Shown one piece after another: positions 1 to 7,274 of a stretch of DNA of 11,254 nt. The stretch lies in contig JASJEI010000149.1 in NCBI GenBank assembly GCA_030064795.1, positions 1 through 11,254 of the forward strand. The letters run 5' to 3'. A program made the translations under genes and the position numbers. The DNA is from Pleurocapsa sp. MO_226.B13. GTDB lineage: Bacteria > Cyanobacteriota > Cyanobacteriia > Cyanobacteriales > Xenococcaceae. The notes under the pieces are model-generated. The model had not been told where the DNA came from. It made no database searches and worked only from the letters and a program-made list of their open reading frames with translations. Positions within the stretch are counted from its first letter, which is position 1, and the number at the start of each line of letters is the position of its first letter.

Positions 1-9
1 TGGATTATC

Positions 10-1188
10 ATGACTTACTACTATAAGTTGGGCAAAATTCCCCACAAACGTCACACTCAATTTCGTCAACCTGACGGTTCTTTATATCACGAAGAACTGA
101 TGGGAACCCTAGGCTTTTCAGGTATTCAATCCCTGCTCTACCATTTACGTCCACCTACTCAAGTGCAAAGGATTGTCGTAGAGAAACCACAGGGAATCGT
201 CTATGAAGAATCTGCACCATTGCGTCACCGTCATCTCCGAACAAAAACTGTAGCTGAGGGAGGAGATGCGATCGCTAGTCGTGTTCCTTTGATGAGTAAT
301 GCAGATATTTGTATCTCTGTCGCTCGACCGAATCAACCGATGCAGTATTGGTATCGTTTTGCTCATGGTGATGAAATCATTTTCATTCATGAAGGTAGGG
401 GGATTTTGGAAACTCAGTATGGCATTCTCCACTATCGGTCGGGAGATTATGTAGTAATTCCTACAGGAGTTCTCTGGCGCATTTTGCCCGACACAGATTC
501 GGAACAGCGAATGTTAGTCATAGAAGCTTCGGGACATATTAAACCGCCCCAACGCTATCTCAATCAGTACGGGCAATTCTTGGAAACTGCTCCCTACTGC
601 GAAAGGGATCTGCATCCTCCAGAAAAACTAATTAGCCACGACGAACGGGGAGAATTTGAGATTCGGGTCAAAACTAGAGATTGCATAAATTGCTACTTTT
701 ATACGTATCATCCTTTAGATGTTGTTGGCTGGGATGGGCATCTTTGGCCTTTTACTTTTAACATTAAAGATTTTGAACCAATCACTGGCAGAATTCATCA
801 GCCTCCACCAGTTCATCAAACCTTTGCTGGTTCTGGATTTGTCTTGTGTTCCTTTGTCCCACGTCTATTTGACTATCACCCCTTAGCGATTCCCGCTCCC
901 TATAACCATTCCAACGTTGATTCTGACGAGGTGATTTACTACGTCGAGGGAAACTTTATGTCCCGCAAAGGAATCGAGCGTGGTTCGATTACCTTACATC
1001 CTAGTGGTATACCTCACGGGCCTCATCCAGGTAAGTACGAAGACTCAATTGGCAAAGAACGAACCAACGAACTGGCGGTAATGATCGATACTTGGCGACC
1101 GTTAAAACTGACAAAGCAGGCTCTACTCTTAGAAGACCAAAATTATCTTTATAGCTGGACTAATTTAAGTTCGGGAGCAATTTTATGA
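10..1188 (+). CDS. hmgA: Homogentisate 1,2-dioxygenase family protein (iron cupin)
   Basis: This is a 392-residue cupin-type non-haem iron dioxygenase of the homogentisate 1,2-dioxygenase family. Characterised members cleave the ring of homogentisate to maleylacetoacetate in tyrosine catabolism, in the cytoplasm. The N-terminal block YYYKLGKIPHKRHTQFR is typical of short bacterial members, which are smaller than the roughly 445-residue human enzyme. The C-terminal cupin carries NHSNVDSDEV (H300, D306/E307) and IPHGPHPG (H336). H300 and H336 are 36 residues apart, as are the human iron ligands H335 and H371, so the metal site looks intact. In the ungapped alignment D306 sits at the position of human E341, with E307 next to it, so which one binds iron is unsure. 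The start lies only 9 bases inside the window, so any upstream partner is out of view. The stop overlaps the next start in ATGA, suggesting translational coupling. The family is confident; homogentisate as substrate is less so. Confidence 0.85.
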   Translation: MTYYYKLGKIPHKRHTQFRQPDGSLYHEELMGTLGFSGIQSLLYHLRPPTQVQRIVVEKPQGIVYEESAPLRHRHLRTKTVAEGGDAIASRVPLMSNADICISVARPNQPMQYWYRFAHGDEIIFIHEGRGILETQYGILHYRSGDYVVIPTGVLWRILPDTDSEQRMLVIEASGHIKPPQRYLNQYGQFLETAPYCERDLHPPEKLISHDERGEFEIRVKTRDCINCYFYTYHPLDVVGWDGHLWPFTFNIKDFEPITGRIHQPPPVHQTFAGSGFVLCSFVPRLFDYHPLAIPAPYNHSNVDSDEVIYYVEGNFMSRKGIERGSITLHPSGIPHGPHPGKYEDSIGKERTNELAVMIDTWRPLKLTKQALLLEDQNYLYSWTNLSSGAIL

Positions 1189-2108
1189 TAACTACTTCCA
1201 ATTTGACAATCTCAGACGGTTTAACTATTTCGTCACGAATACAAGACCGTTTGAAGCGAGGTGAACTAACTCCAAAACAGGTAAAAGAATTTCAAGACTT
1301 TCTGACCGAGGTCGATCGCCGTTTATTGCACCATCGCATTATTACGAATAACGCTTATACTCGATGGTTTAGTCAAGGCAAGGCATCAGACGTAGAGTTA
1401 AAACACTTTATTCGACAATTTTCTGTCTTTTCTAATCAGTTTTTAGTGGCAGCTTTGTTGAAAACCATTAATTCACCTACCCTAAAACAGTCGCGCTCTA
1501 GTCGAGAAATTTTACTTAATGAACTAGGGGTAATTTACCGCAATCCTCACCAAAAGATTGACAGCACTACTTTAACTGAGTCAGAAAAAGACCGCCAAGG
1601 CGATCCTGAATTAGTAAATACTGAAGGAACAGTAGACGGTGGTACATGTCGTTTTCGTGCTGCTCATTTTGAATGGTTATTAGGAGTAGCTGAGGGTCTG
1701 GGTTTTAGTTTTGCCGATCTGGGTAAACGCAAACATGGCAGACCAACAACTTTACATTTCTGCGATGAATTAATTCGTCTTTACGGTAACGATGATCCGC
1801 AAATTGCAGAAGGAGCTAGTTTTGCGGTAGAAAACTGGGCGGCAGCAGGCTTCTGGCAGGAATTAGAAGATGGCTTATCGTACATCAAACAAACCAGACA
1901 TCCACAGTTGCGTTTGGCATTCTTTACTTGGCACAATCGCGTGGAAGCACAGCACGCAGGACATACTTTAGAGGAATTAGAAGCAGTTTACTTTAGTTCG
2001 CAGTTCGATCGCGCCAAATTCTTCCAAGGAGGAAAAGAAATCCTCGCAGCGATCGCCGTTTTCTGGAACGGCTTGAATAGCGATCGCCTGAATCATATTT
2101 ATTCCTAA
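1185..2108 (+). CDS. Heme-oxygenase-like iron-containing protein (putative di-iron oxidase)
   Basis: This 307-residue, mostly helical protein looks like the heme-oxygenase-like/TenA-PqqC superfamily, annotated in many genomes as iron-containing redox enzyme. The carboxy part has a W-H-N-R-V-E-A-Q-H stretch with H250, E254 and H257. This H-x3-E-x2-H pattern matches the last metal-binding helix of heme-oxygenase-like di-iron oxidases such as CADD and SznF. Other plausible ligands are E113 (NELG), H161 (AAHFEWL) and E216 (AVENWAA). The E216 to H250 spacing of 34 resembles that of known members. A polar insert of about 35 residues lies between E113 and H161. Known relatives oxidise amino-acid or fatty-acid substrates with O2; the substrate here is unknown. 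It starts inside the stop codon of the dioxygenase gene (ATGA), so the two are almost certainly one transcription unit. The superfamily is fairly sure; a di-iron oxidase activity is inference. Confidence 0.75.
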   Translation: MITTSNLTISDGLTISSRIQDRLKRGELTPKQVKEFQDFLTEVDRRLLHHRIITNNAYTRWFSQGKASDVELKHFIRQFSVFSNQFLVAALLKTINSPTLKQSRSSREILLNELGVIYRNPHQKIDSTTLTESEKDRQGDPELVNTEGTVDGGTCRFRAAHFEWLLGVAEGLGFSFADLGKRKHGRPTTLHFCDELIRLYGNDDPQIAEGASFAVENWAAAGFWQELEDGLSYIKQTRHPQLRLAFFTWHNRVEAQHAGHTLEELEAVYFSSQFDRAKFFQGGKEILAAIAVFWNGLNSDRLNHIYS

Positions 2109-2118
2109 GGGGTCCACA

Positions 2119-2172
2119 ATGTCTTACAAGGTAGCAGGCGATACTAATTCATCACACATAAATACAATATAG
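2119..2172 (+). CDS. Possible 17-codon ORF or gene stub after the oxidase
   Basis: An ATG ORF of 17 codons follows the oxidase stop by 10 bases and has a good Shine-Dalgarno sequence (AAGGGG at 2107-2112, 6 bases before the ATG). Its product begins MSYKVAGDTNSS and ends at TAG. It could be a short translated peptide or the 5' stub of a lost third operon gene. I recognise no family, and the short length allows chance. Confidence 0.2.
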   Translation: MSYKVAGDTNSSHINTI

Positions 2173-2194
2173 TTAATTTTTGTAAATAAATAAA

Positions 2195-2221
2195 TGCATA
2201 ATTGCTAAGATGTGCATAATT
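2195..2221. promoter_or_regulatory. Direct repeat TGCATAATT x2, possible operator
   Basis: Two identical 9-mers TGCATAATT lie at 2195-2203 and 2213-2221, offset by 18 bp, in the 185-bp AT-rich gap before the DUF1838 gene. Paired repeats spaced slightly under two helical turns can be a regulator binding site. No convincing -35/-10 pair fits around them, and AT-richness alone could explain them. Confidence 0.25.
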
Positions 2222-2293
2222 ATCAAGCTACTGCTCTAAAGTAACTTTAACTGTGGTTAGCAATGTTGACTTAAAATCCCAATAATTAAGCTA

Positions 2294-3118
2294 ATGGTAA
2301 ATTCAATCAAAAAAATTAGTACAACAGAAGATTTGGATGTTTCTTGTTGGGTTAAAACTCGCAACTCGATGTCTTCAAATGCGACTTTTTTGCTCTGGAC
2401 TGGTTCTCTCTACGCTTTTGTCCCCAATGAAAAAAGAAAACACCTGTTTAAAATTGTCGGCATGAGCGTTAGTCGCTGTTTGCCCAATGAAGACAATAGT
2501 TGGGATTTTACATCGAGAGAATTGACTTACTACCTCGACCCAAAGACAGAGCAAGTAATTCATAAGTGGCATAATCCTTGGACGGCAGAAACTTTGCCCG
2601 TGGTTCATGTCGCCAACAATCCCGTTCAAGGTTTGTTTAAAGGCGATTTTCCTGCCCAAGTAAATGGGGAGACTACGACCTTTGTTTTCGATCTATTTAC
2701 CGACTATCCCAATCCTTTAGCAGGAGACCCCAGATTTATTGAGTATAGTCCCCAGCCCACATATCAAGCGACTGAATTATTTAAGTTCACTGTACCTACC
2801 TCAGAACTCCACGATCCTCAGATTACCGAAGTATCTCAAGTAATCTTGAGTTGGGATCGTATTGGTCCTTGGCTACCTTGGATGAAAATGGGTGACAAAC
2901 CTGGGCAACTAATTTATAGTGCTCAAGGCTCCAAAGTAAACAGTTTGAGGGATTTACCTGAGTGGCTGCAAGCAGAAATTAATAACCGCATTCCCTTATA
3001 CAAAGATGCTCCTGCCAAGAGACTAGAAACAGAAAACATTACTTCTTGGAGGTATTTCAAACAACATTTTCAAGATTATTTAGGTGGGGCGAGATTTCCT
3101 TTACCAACTGTAGAATAA
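2294..3118 (+). CDS. DUF1838 family protein
   Basis: This 274-residue protein matches what I know of the DUF1838 family, which has no established function. Recognisable family features are the early CWVKTRNS segment, WTGSLYAFVPNEK, a SRELTYYLDPKT stretch, HKWHNPWT followed by VVHVANNPV, and the aromatic core WDRIGPWLPWMKMGDKPGQ. A late RIPLYKDAP motif is also visible. I see no clear signal peptide, membrane helix or classic catalytic triad, so it is probably soluble. The ATG at 2294 has only a weak upstream purine stretch, but the family domain begins near residue 13, so the start is reasonable. It is separated from the dioxygenase-oxidase pair by 185 bp and may have its own promoter. Its closeness to those oxidative genes suggests, but does not show, a shared pathway. 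The sequence gives no reaction. Confidence 0.8.
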   Translation: MVNSIKKISTTEDLDVSCWVKTRNSMSSNATFLLWTGSLYAFVPNEKRKHLFKIVGMSVSRCLPNEDNSWDFTSRELTYYLDPKTEQVIHKWHNPWTAETLPVVHVANNPVQGLFKGDFPAQVNGETTTFVFDLFTDYPNPLAGDPRFIEYSPQPTYQATELFKFTVPTSELHDPQITEVSQVILSWDRIGPWLPWMKMGDKPGQLIYSAQGSKVNSLRDLPEWLQAEINNRIPLYKDAPAKRLETENITSWRYFKQHFQDYLGGARFPLPTVE

Positions 3119-3140
3119 TTCGATAGCGAGGCAATTATTC
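3113..3140. repeat. AT-only inverted repeat at the end of the DUF1838 gene
   Basis: GAATAATT at 3113-3120 and AATTATTC at 3133-3140 are perfect inverted copies with a 12-base loop, spanning the stop codon of the DUF1838 gene. A second ATTATTCATT copy follows at 3155-3164 (first at 3134-3143). This could form a weak 3' hairpin, but it has no GC pairs and no clean T-run, so a terminator role is doubtful. Confidence 0.3.
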
Positions 3141-3252
3141 ATTATTAATTAATCATTATTCATTTCTAAATTGCTAAGAACCGCCTAAAGCTTTGTCCCA
3201 CTCCAACTGATGCTCCAAAACATAATTGACTTAACGAGTTTTACGAGGAGGT

Positions 3253-3405
3253 TTGACCGTAATTAAAAATGGAATTGCTCGCATTCTCATCGGTGTTCGC
3301 GATCTAAATGAATCAGCAGCAATTCGGCTATCGAATTGGACGGGTGGGGGAATTATCAGCGCCGACCATGGCTTGATTCGCTTGATGGTTTTGGAGACTA
3401 AATAA
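3253..3405 (+). pseudogene. Remnant of a glyoxalase/VOC-family gene
   Basis: An open frame of 50 codons, starting at most at a TTG, reads NGIARILIGVRDLNESAA near its start. This resembles the first beta strand and helix of VOC (glyoxalase/bleomycin-resistance) proteins, usually ILIGVRDLDES-like. It then jumps to ADHGLIRLMVLE, which resembles a strand normally found much further along a VOC domain of about 120 residues or more. The middle of the domain is missing, so this looks like a gene with an internal deletion. A strong GAGGAGG purine run at 3245-3251 sits too close to the TTG to serve it well and may be the old ribosome site of a start now lost. Homology is judged from motif shape only. 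The other possibility is a chance ORF. Confidence 0.4.
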
Positions 3406-3673
3406 TTGCGATCGTTCAGACTAGATTCAGCTATAGAGCGGGGATCGCTGGAGAAAAATCGTTAGAATGGGTATATAAGTTCTATTTCCAGCCTAAGTGT
3501 TTGAGAAAAAGAATTTATTCGCTCCAGGGCGATCGCTGAACAAGTCTCTATCGCCAATACAATTATCCTTAATAGTCGTCATAACAATTACTATTAAATA
3601 GTTTGATTCAATAGTTTTTAGACAATTATCAGCAGCATCCTGGAGAAGTTTCACTCTGGAGGTGCTACCTGAC
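3406..3673 (+). promoter_or_regulatory. Leader region before the threonine block
   Basis: This stretch of about 270 bases holds no gene I can support. It contains one HIP1 octamer near 3530 and an AT-rich segment (3560-3630) that plausibly holds the promoter of the threonine genes. No -35/-10 pair is strong enough to name. GGAGG at 3658-3662 is the likely ribosome site for the ATG at 3674. Confidence 0.3.
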
Positions 3674-4726
3674 ATGCAAACTATTCTAGTTACTGGCTCT
3701 AGGGGTCAAGTTGGCAGCGATTTAGTTACTGCCTTACGCCAGAGATTTAGCGAGGCTCAAATTATTGTCAGTGGTCGTAGAGAAATTTCTAGTAGAGCAG
3801 ATAATGGATTTATTTATGAAGTCTTGGACGTAACCGATCGCGAGCGTCTGGAAACTATTATCGAGCAATATCAAGTAGATACGATTTATCATCTGGCGGG
3901 GGTGCTGTCGGCAAAAGGGGAGCAAAATCCCCAACTTTGCTGGAATGTGAACGTTAATGGACTGAGAAACATCTTAGAGGCGGCTAAATCTCATCACCTA
4001 AAAGTTTTTTCTCCTAGTTCTATTGCTGTCTTTGGGTCAAATACCCCTAAATTTCAGACTCCTCAGATAACAATTACCAATCCCTCGACTATCTACGGGA
4101 TTACCAAGGTAACGGGAGAACTACTCTGTCAATATTATGCCGATCGCTTTGGAGTTGATGTTCGCAGCCTGCGCTTTCCAGGCATTATTAGTTATCAAAC
4201 TCCTCCTGGGGGCGGTACGACGGATTTTGCCGTGGAAATATTTGCCGCAGCAATGGAACGAGGTCATTACACTTGCTTTGTGCGTCCCGATACTCGCCTG
4301 CCGATGATCTATATGCCTGATGCTATTACCGCTATGCTGCAACTTATGGCAGCAGAACCAGCAGCGATTAAGGTTGGTTGTAGCTACAATATTGCCGCTG
4401 TCAGTTTCTCCGCCGCAGAATTAGTTGCCGAAATCCAAAAGCATCTCCCTAATTTCACCTGCGACTATCAACCCGATTTCCGACAGGCGATCGCCGATTC
4501 TTGGCCTTCGATAATTGACGATACCCAGGCGCGAATCGATTGGGACTGGCAGCATAGTTACGATTTGGCCGCCATTGTTGCCGATATGCTCGAACACTTA
4601 TCTCTTCAGAATTCGGAATTTGGAGTACTCGCGCTTGCAGAAGCGCACCGCCGACGCTCGGATCTCCCGAGCTTGTCGCCGGAGCAAGAAGCTACGCTAC
4701 AGAGTTCGGAGTTTCTATTTAATTAG
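3674..4726 (+). CDS. tdh: SDR-type L-threonine 3-dehydrogenase (NAD-dependent epimerase family), repeat-extended
   Basis: The product is an extended short-chain dehydrogenase that likely oxidises L-threonine with NAD to 2-amino-3-oxobutanoate. Counting from the ATG at 3674, a Rossmann motif TGSRGQVG lies at residues 7-14. A Ser-rich SPSS stretch lies near 113-116, and the catalytic Y141-x3-K145 sits in YGITKVTGE. The PPGGGTTDFAVEIF segment is characteristic of the threonine dehydrogenase branch rather than UDP-galactose epimerases. The next gene is kbl, the partner enzyme, which strongly supports the call. An upstream GTG at 3662 is in frame, but it overlaps the GGAGG ribosome site, so ATG 3674 is preferred. 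The natural domain appears to end near residue 310 (DMLEHLS). The last 38 or so residues are translated from an intergenic-type repeat (4609-4715) and are low in hydrophobic pattern. The enzyme core looks complete. Confidence 0.85.
   Translation: MQTILVTGSRGQVGSDLVTALRQRFSEAQIIVSGRREISSRADNGFIYEVLDVTDRERLETIIEQYQVDTIYHLAGVLSAKGEQNPQLCWNVNVNGLRNILEAAKSHHLKVFSPSSIAVFGSNTPKFQTPQITITNPSTIYGITKVTGELLCQYYADRFGVDVRSLRFPGIISYQTPPGGGTTDFAVEIFAAAMERGHYTCFVRPDTRLPMIYMPDAITAMLQLMAAEPAAIKVGCSYNIAAVSFSAAELVAEIQKHLPNFTCDYQPDFRQAIADSWPSIIDDTQARIDWDWQHSYDLAAIVADMLEHLSLQNSEFGVLALAEAHRRRSDLPSLSPEQEATLQSSEFLFN
4609..4715. repeat. Interspersed palindromic repeat inside the 3' end of the dehydrogenase gene
   Basis: This block is bounded by TTCGGA words (ATTCGGAATTTGGAGTACTC at its left, GTTCGGAGTTTC at its right). 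It contains two perfect hairpins: GCGCTT/AAGCGC at 4631-4646 and GCTCGG/CCGAGC at 4656-4672. The word GGAGTACTCGC at 4622-4632 recurs at 7173-7183 in the non-coding gap after the ammonia-lyase gene, followed in both by GACGCTC. It is markedly more GC-rich than the flanks and resembles dispersed small repeats of cyanobacterial genomes. Confidence 0.7.
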
Positions 4727-4742
4727 TTTTGGAGATTAAACA

Positions 4743-5930
4743 ATGTTTGCCCTTGCCACCGATGTTTTTCAATCAACTCTCGACGAGATCCGTACCTCTG
4801 GACTTTATAAAGAGGAAAGGATTCTAATTTCTCCTCAAGATGCTGCGATCGCCGTTCAAGGAGGTCGAGAAGTCCTCAATTTCTGTGCTAATAACTATTT
4901 GGGATTGGCAAATCATCCAGAAGTAATTGCTGCGGCTCACGAAGGTTTAATGAGATATGGTTTTGGCTTATCTTCAGTGCGTTTTATTTGCGGTACGCAA
5001 AGTATTCACAAGGAATTAGAAGCTAAAATTTCAGGGTTTCTAGGTACAGAAGACACGATTCTCTATAGTTCCTGTTTCGACGCTAATGGTGGGCTATTTG
5101 AAACCTTACTCGATGCCGATTGTGCGGTTATCAGCGATGCCCTAAATCATGCCAGTATCATCGACGGTATCCGCCTGTGTAAAGCCCAGCGATATCGTTT
5201 TGCTCATAGTGACATGGATGAATTAGAACAAGCACTACAAAAAGCCAATTTAGCTAAAATTCGTCTAATCGCTACCGACGGAGTTTTTAGTATGGATGGG
5301 GAAATTGCGAATTTGAATCGAATCTGCGATCTTGCCGATAAATACAATGCCCTAGTGATGGTGGATGACAGTCACGGCACTGGTATTTTGGGTGAAACAG
5401 GACGCGGCTCAATCGAACACTGCGGCGTGATGGGACAGGTGGATATTATTACCAGCACTCTGGGGAAAGCTTTAGGAGGAGCTACTGGCGGATTTACTAG
5501 CGGACGCAAAGAGATTATTGAGTTGTTAAGACAGCGATCGCGACCTTATTTATTTTCTAACTCTGTCGCACCAGTGGTGGTTTACACCAGTCTAAAAGTG
5601 CTGGACTTGTTGAGCCAAACTAGAGAGTTACAAGAAAACTTACTAGAAAATACACACTATTTTCGCCAAAAGATGACCGAAAGTGGGTTCCAGATTAGAT
5701 CGGGCATTCATCCTATCGTGCCGATTATGCTATATGACGCACAATTAGCGCAAGATATGGCAAGGGATTTATTAGCAGAGGGTATCTACGTCATTGGCTT
5801 TAGCTATCCTGTAGTTCCTCTAGGACAAGCTCGGATTCGCGTCCAAGTTTCGGCAGCTCATACTTGCGAACAACTCGATCGCTGTATTGAGGCTTTTACT
5901 CGCGTTGGCAAACAATATGGGGCAATCTGA
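4743..5930 (+). CDS. kbl: Glycine C-acetyltransferase (2-amino-3-ketobutyrate CoA ligase)
   Basis: This 395-residue PLP enzyme of the alpha-oxoamine synthase family cleaves 2-amino-3-oxobutanoate with CoA to glycine and acetyl-CoA, in the cytoplasm. Its length is close to the E. coli enzyme (398). The Schiff-base lysine is K242 in [21 protein letters not shown] gives D208 and H211, which contact the cofactor. H136 in LNHASIIDG is the ring-stacking histidine, and [10 protein letters not shown] near the N-terminus is also typical. The preceding dehydrogenase makes its unstable substrate, and this order distinguishes it from relatives such as BioF, HemA or serine palmitoyltransferase. A GGAG ribosome site at 4731-4734 is 8 bases from the ATG. 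The next gene begins one base after its stop, so they are very likely co-transcribed and coupled. Confidence 0.95.
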   Translation: MFALATDVFQSTLDEIRTSGLYKEERILISPQDAAIAVQGGREVLNFCANNYLGLANHPEVIAAAHEGLMRYGFGLSSVRFICGTQSIHKELEAKISGFLGTEDTILYSSCFDANGGLFETLLDADCAVISDALNHASIIDGIRLCKAQRYRFAHSDMDELEQALQKANLAKIRLIATDGVFSMDGEIANLNRICDLADKYNALVMVDDSHGTGILGETGRGSIEHCGVMGQVDIITSTLGKALGGATGGFTSGRKEIIELLRQRSRPYLFSNSVAPVVVYTSLKVLDLLSQTRELQENLLENTHYFRQKMTESGFQIRSGIHPIVPIMLYDAQLAQDMARDLLAEGIYVIGFSYPVVPLGQARIRVQVSAAHTCEQLDRCIEAFTRVGKQYGAI

Positions 5931-5931
5931 G

Positions 5932-7167
5932 ATGAAACTTGCTACTTTTAAATCACCTAGCTTAGAAAATATTTACCAAGCAGCCCAGATAATCGGCGAT
6001 CGCGCTGCAAATACTCCCTGTCGTCATTCGCGACAACTCTCGGAAATGACAGGCGTAACGGTATTCTTAAAATATGAAAACCTGCAATTTACAGGTTCTT
6101 TCAAGGAACGGGGTGCTTTAGTTAAATTACTTTCCTTGACTCAGGCTCAAAGAAGACAAGGTATTATTGCCATGTCGGCAGGCAATCATGCCCAGGCGGT
6201 TGCTTATCAGGCACAACAGTTAAACATTCCCACCACGATTGTCATGCCCTGCTTTACTCCCAATGTCAAAGTAGAACGAACTCGCTCTTTTGGGGCAGAA
6301 ATTATTTTCCATGGGGAAACCTTAGATGATTCAATTGTCTTGGGCAGACAGCTTGCTGAAGAGCGCCATCTGAATATTGTCCATCCCTATGATGACGAGC
6401 AGATTATTGCGGGACAAGGAACGATCGCCCTGGAAATGTTAGCGACTCATCCAGATTTAGATATTTTGTTAGTTCCCGTAGGTGGCGGTGGCCTAATTGC
6501 AGGTAATGCGATCGCCGCTAAAAGTCTTTGTCCCCAAATTAAAATTGTGGGAGTGCAAACTAAGCGTTTTCCTTCTATGCTGCAAGCTCTTGAGGGCAAG
6601 CCAATTGTCTGCGGCAGGTCTACTATGGCTGAAGGGATAGCCGTTAAAACGCCAGGACAACTAACCCTACCCATTATCCGCGAGTTGGTCGATGATACTC
6701 TGCTAGTAGACGAAGAAGAAATAGAAGAAGCGGTACGGTTACTTTTGGAGAGGGAAAAGACGTTAGTAGAAGGCGCAGGAGCAGCAGGATTAGCAGCTTT
6801 AATTAAGTATCGCGATCGCTTTATCGGTCATCAGGTAGGAATCATTCTCAGTGGTGGTAATATCGACCTGCCGATTCTGGCGGAGATTGTGCAACGCAGC
6901 ATGGTTCGTTCTGGTCGGTTGGTTCGTCTGGAAGTAGAAATCAGGGATCTGCCTGGAGTTTTAGCAGATGTGACCAAATATATCGGCGAGACTGGAGCCA
7001 ATATTATCGAGGTTCACCATCAACGAGAATTTTCCTGTCTGCCCCTACAGTCAGCCGATCTGGAATTAGTACTGATGACGCGGGGACTAGCTCATCTAGA
7101 GCAAATTATGGAGGCACTAGCAAAGGCAGGGTATAAGACTCGCCTGCAATCGATTTGTGAGGTGTAG
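5932..7167 (+). CDS. ilvA: Threonine ammonia-lyase (PLP-dependent, ACT domain)
   Basis: This 411-residue fold-type II PLP enzyme deaminates L-threonine to 2-oxobutanoate and ammonia. K58 in FTGSFKERGA is the Schiff-base lysine. SAGNHAQ (82-88) holds the substrate carboxylate, the phosphate-binding glycine loop GGGGL is at 184-188, and the SGGN motif lies near 307-310. A single ACT-type regulatory domain occupies about 330-408 (RLVRLEVEIRDLPGVLADV and after). This is the roughly 400-residue architecture between the short catabolic TdcB form and the two-ACT biosynthetic IlvA of E. coli. The ATG at 5932, one base after the kbl stop, is chosen because an upstream in-frame TTG would overlap kbl by over 40 bases and add residues not typical of the family. 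GGGG at 5919-5922 is a possible ribosome site. Whether it serves isoleucine synthesis or catabolism is open; the neighbours favour catabolism. Confidence 0.92.
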   Translation: MKLATFKSPSLENIYQAAQIIGDRAANTPCRHSRQLSEMTGVTVFLKYENLQFTGSFKERGALVKLLSLTQAQRRQGIIAMSAGNHAQAVAYQAQQLNIPTTIVMPCFTPNVKVERTRSFGAEIIFHGETLDDSIVLGRQLAEERHLNIVHPYDDEQIIAGQGTIALEMLATHPDLDILLVPVGGGGLIAGNAIAAKSLCPQIKIVGVQTKRFPSMLQALEGKPIVCGRSTMAEGIAVKTPGQLTLPIIRELVDDTLLVDEEEIEEAVRLLLEREKTLVEGAGAAGLAALIKYRDRFIGHQVGIILSGGNIDLPILAEIVQRSMVRSGRLVRLEVEIRDLPGVLADVTKYIGETGANIIEVHHQREFSCLPLQSADLELVLMTRGLAHLEQIMEALAKAGYKTRLQSICEV

Positions 7168-7258
7168 GATTCGGAGTACTCGCTTGCGGCGATAGACGCT
7201 CAAAGAGAGGTTTCTCACATACAGTGAAGTTTCACTACGGAATTCTCAGTTGGAAGTT
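7168..7258. repeat. Intergenic repeat related to the dehydrogenase-tail repeat
   Basis: The gap before the synthetase gene begins ATTCGGAGTACTCGCTTGC and later shows GACGCTC and GGAATTCTCAGTTGGAAG. These are words shared with, or similar to, the repeat at 4609-4715 (GGAGTACTCGC is identical). It also contains a small hairpin AGTGAA-GT-TTCACT near 7223-7236. Here the repeat is non-coding and sits directly after the ammonia-lyase stop. Confidence 0.5.
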
Positions 7259-7274
7259 GGGAGAGTAAAGGAAA

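Noticed and set aside
2119..2172. Stub of an IS110-type transposase (starts with a YKVAG-like sequence)
   Set aside because: Only about five residues are suggestive and the rest diverges, so there is no support.
2109..2293. Riboswitch or structured RNA before the DUF1838 gene
   Set aside because: The region is AT-rich with direct repeats but no conserved aptamer-like pairing that I can recognise.
3253..3405. Calling the VOC remnant a 4-hydroxyphenylpyruvate dioxygenase relic
   Set aside because: Attractive beside the homogentisate dioxygenase gene, but the short motifs match VOC proteins in general and not that enzyme in particular.
3493..3675. Minus-strand ORF of 60 codons in the leader of the threonine block
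   Set aside because: No recognisable domain and no ribosome site, and it overlaps the likely promoter region of the dehydrogenase gene.
5887..5931. Longer TTG-initiated form of threonine ammonia-lyase
   Set aside because: It would overlap kbl by over 40 bases and add atypical residues. ATG 5932 directly after the kbl stop is more natural.
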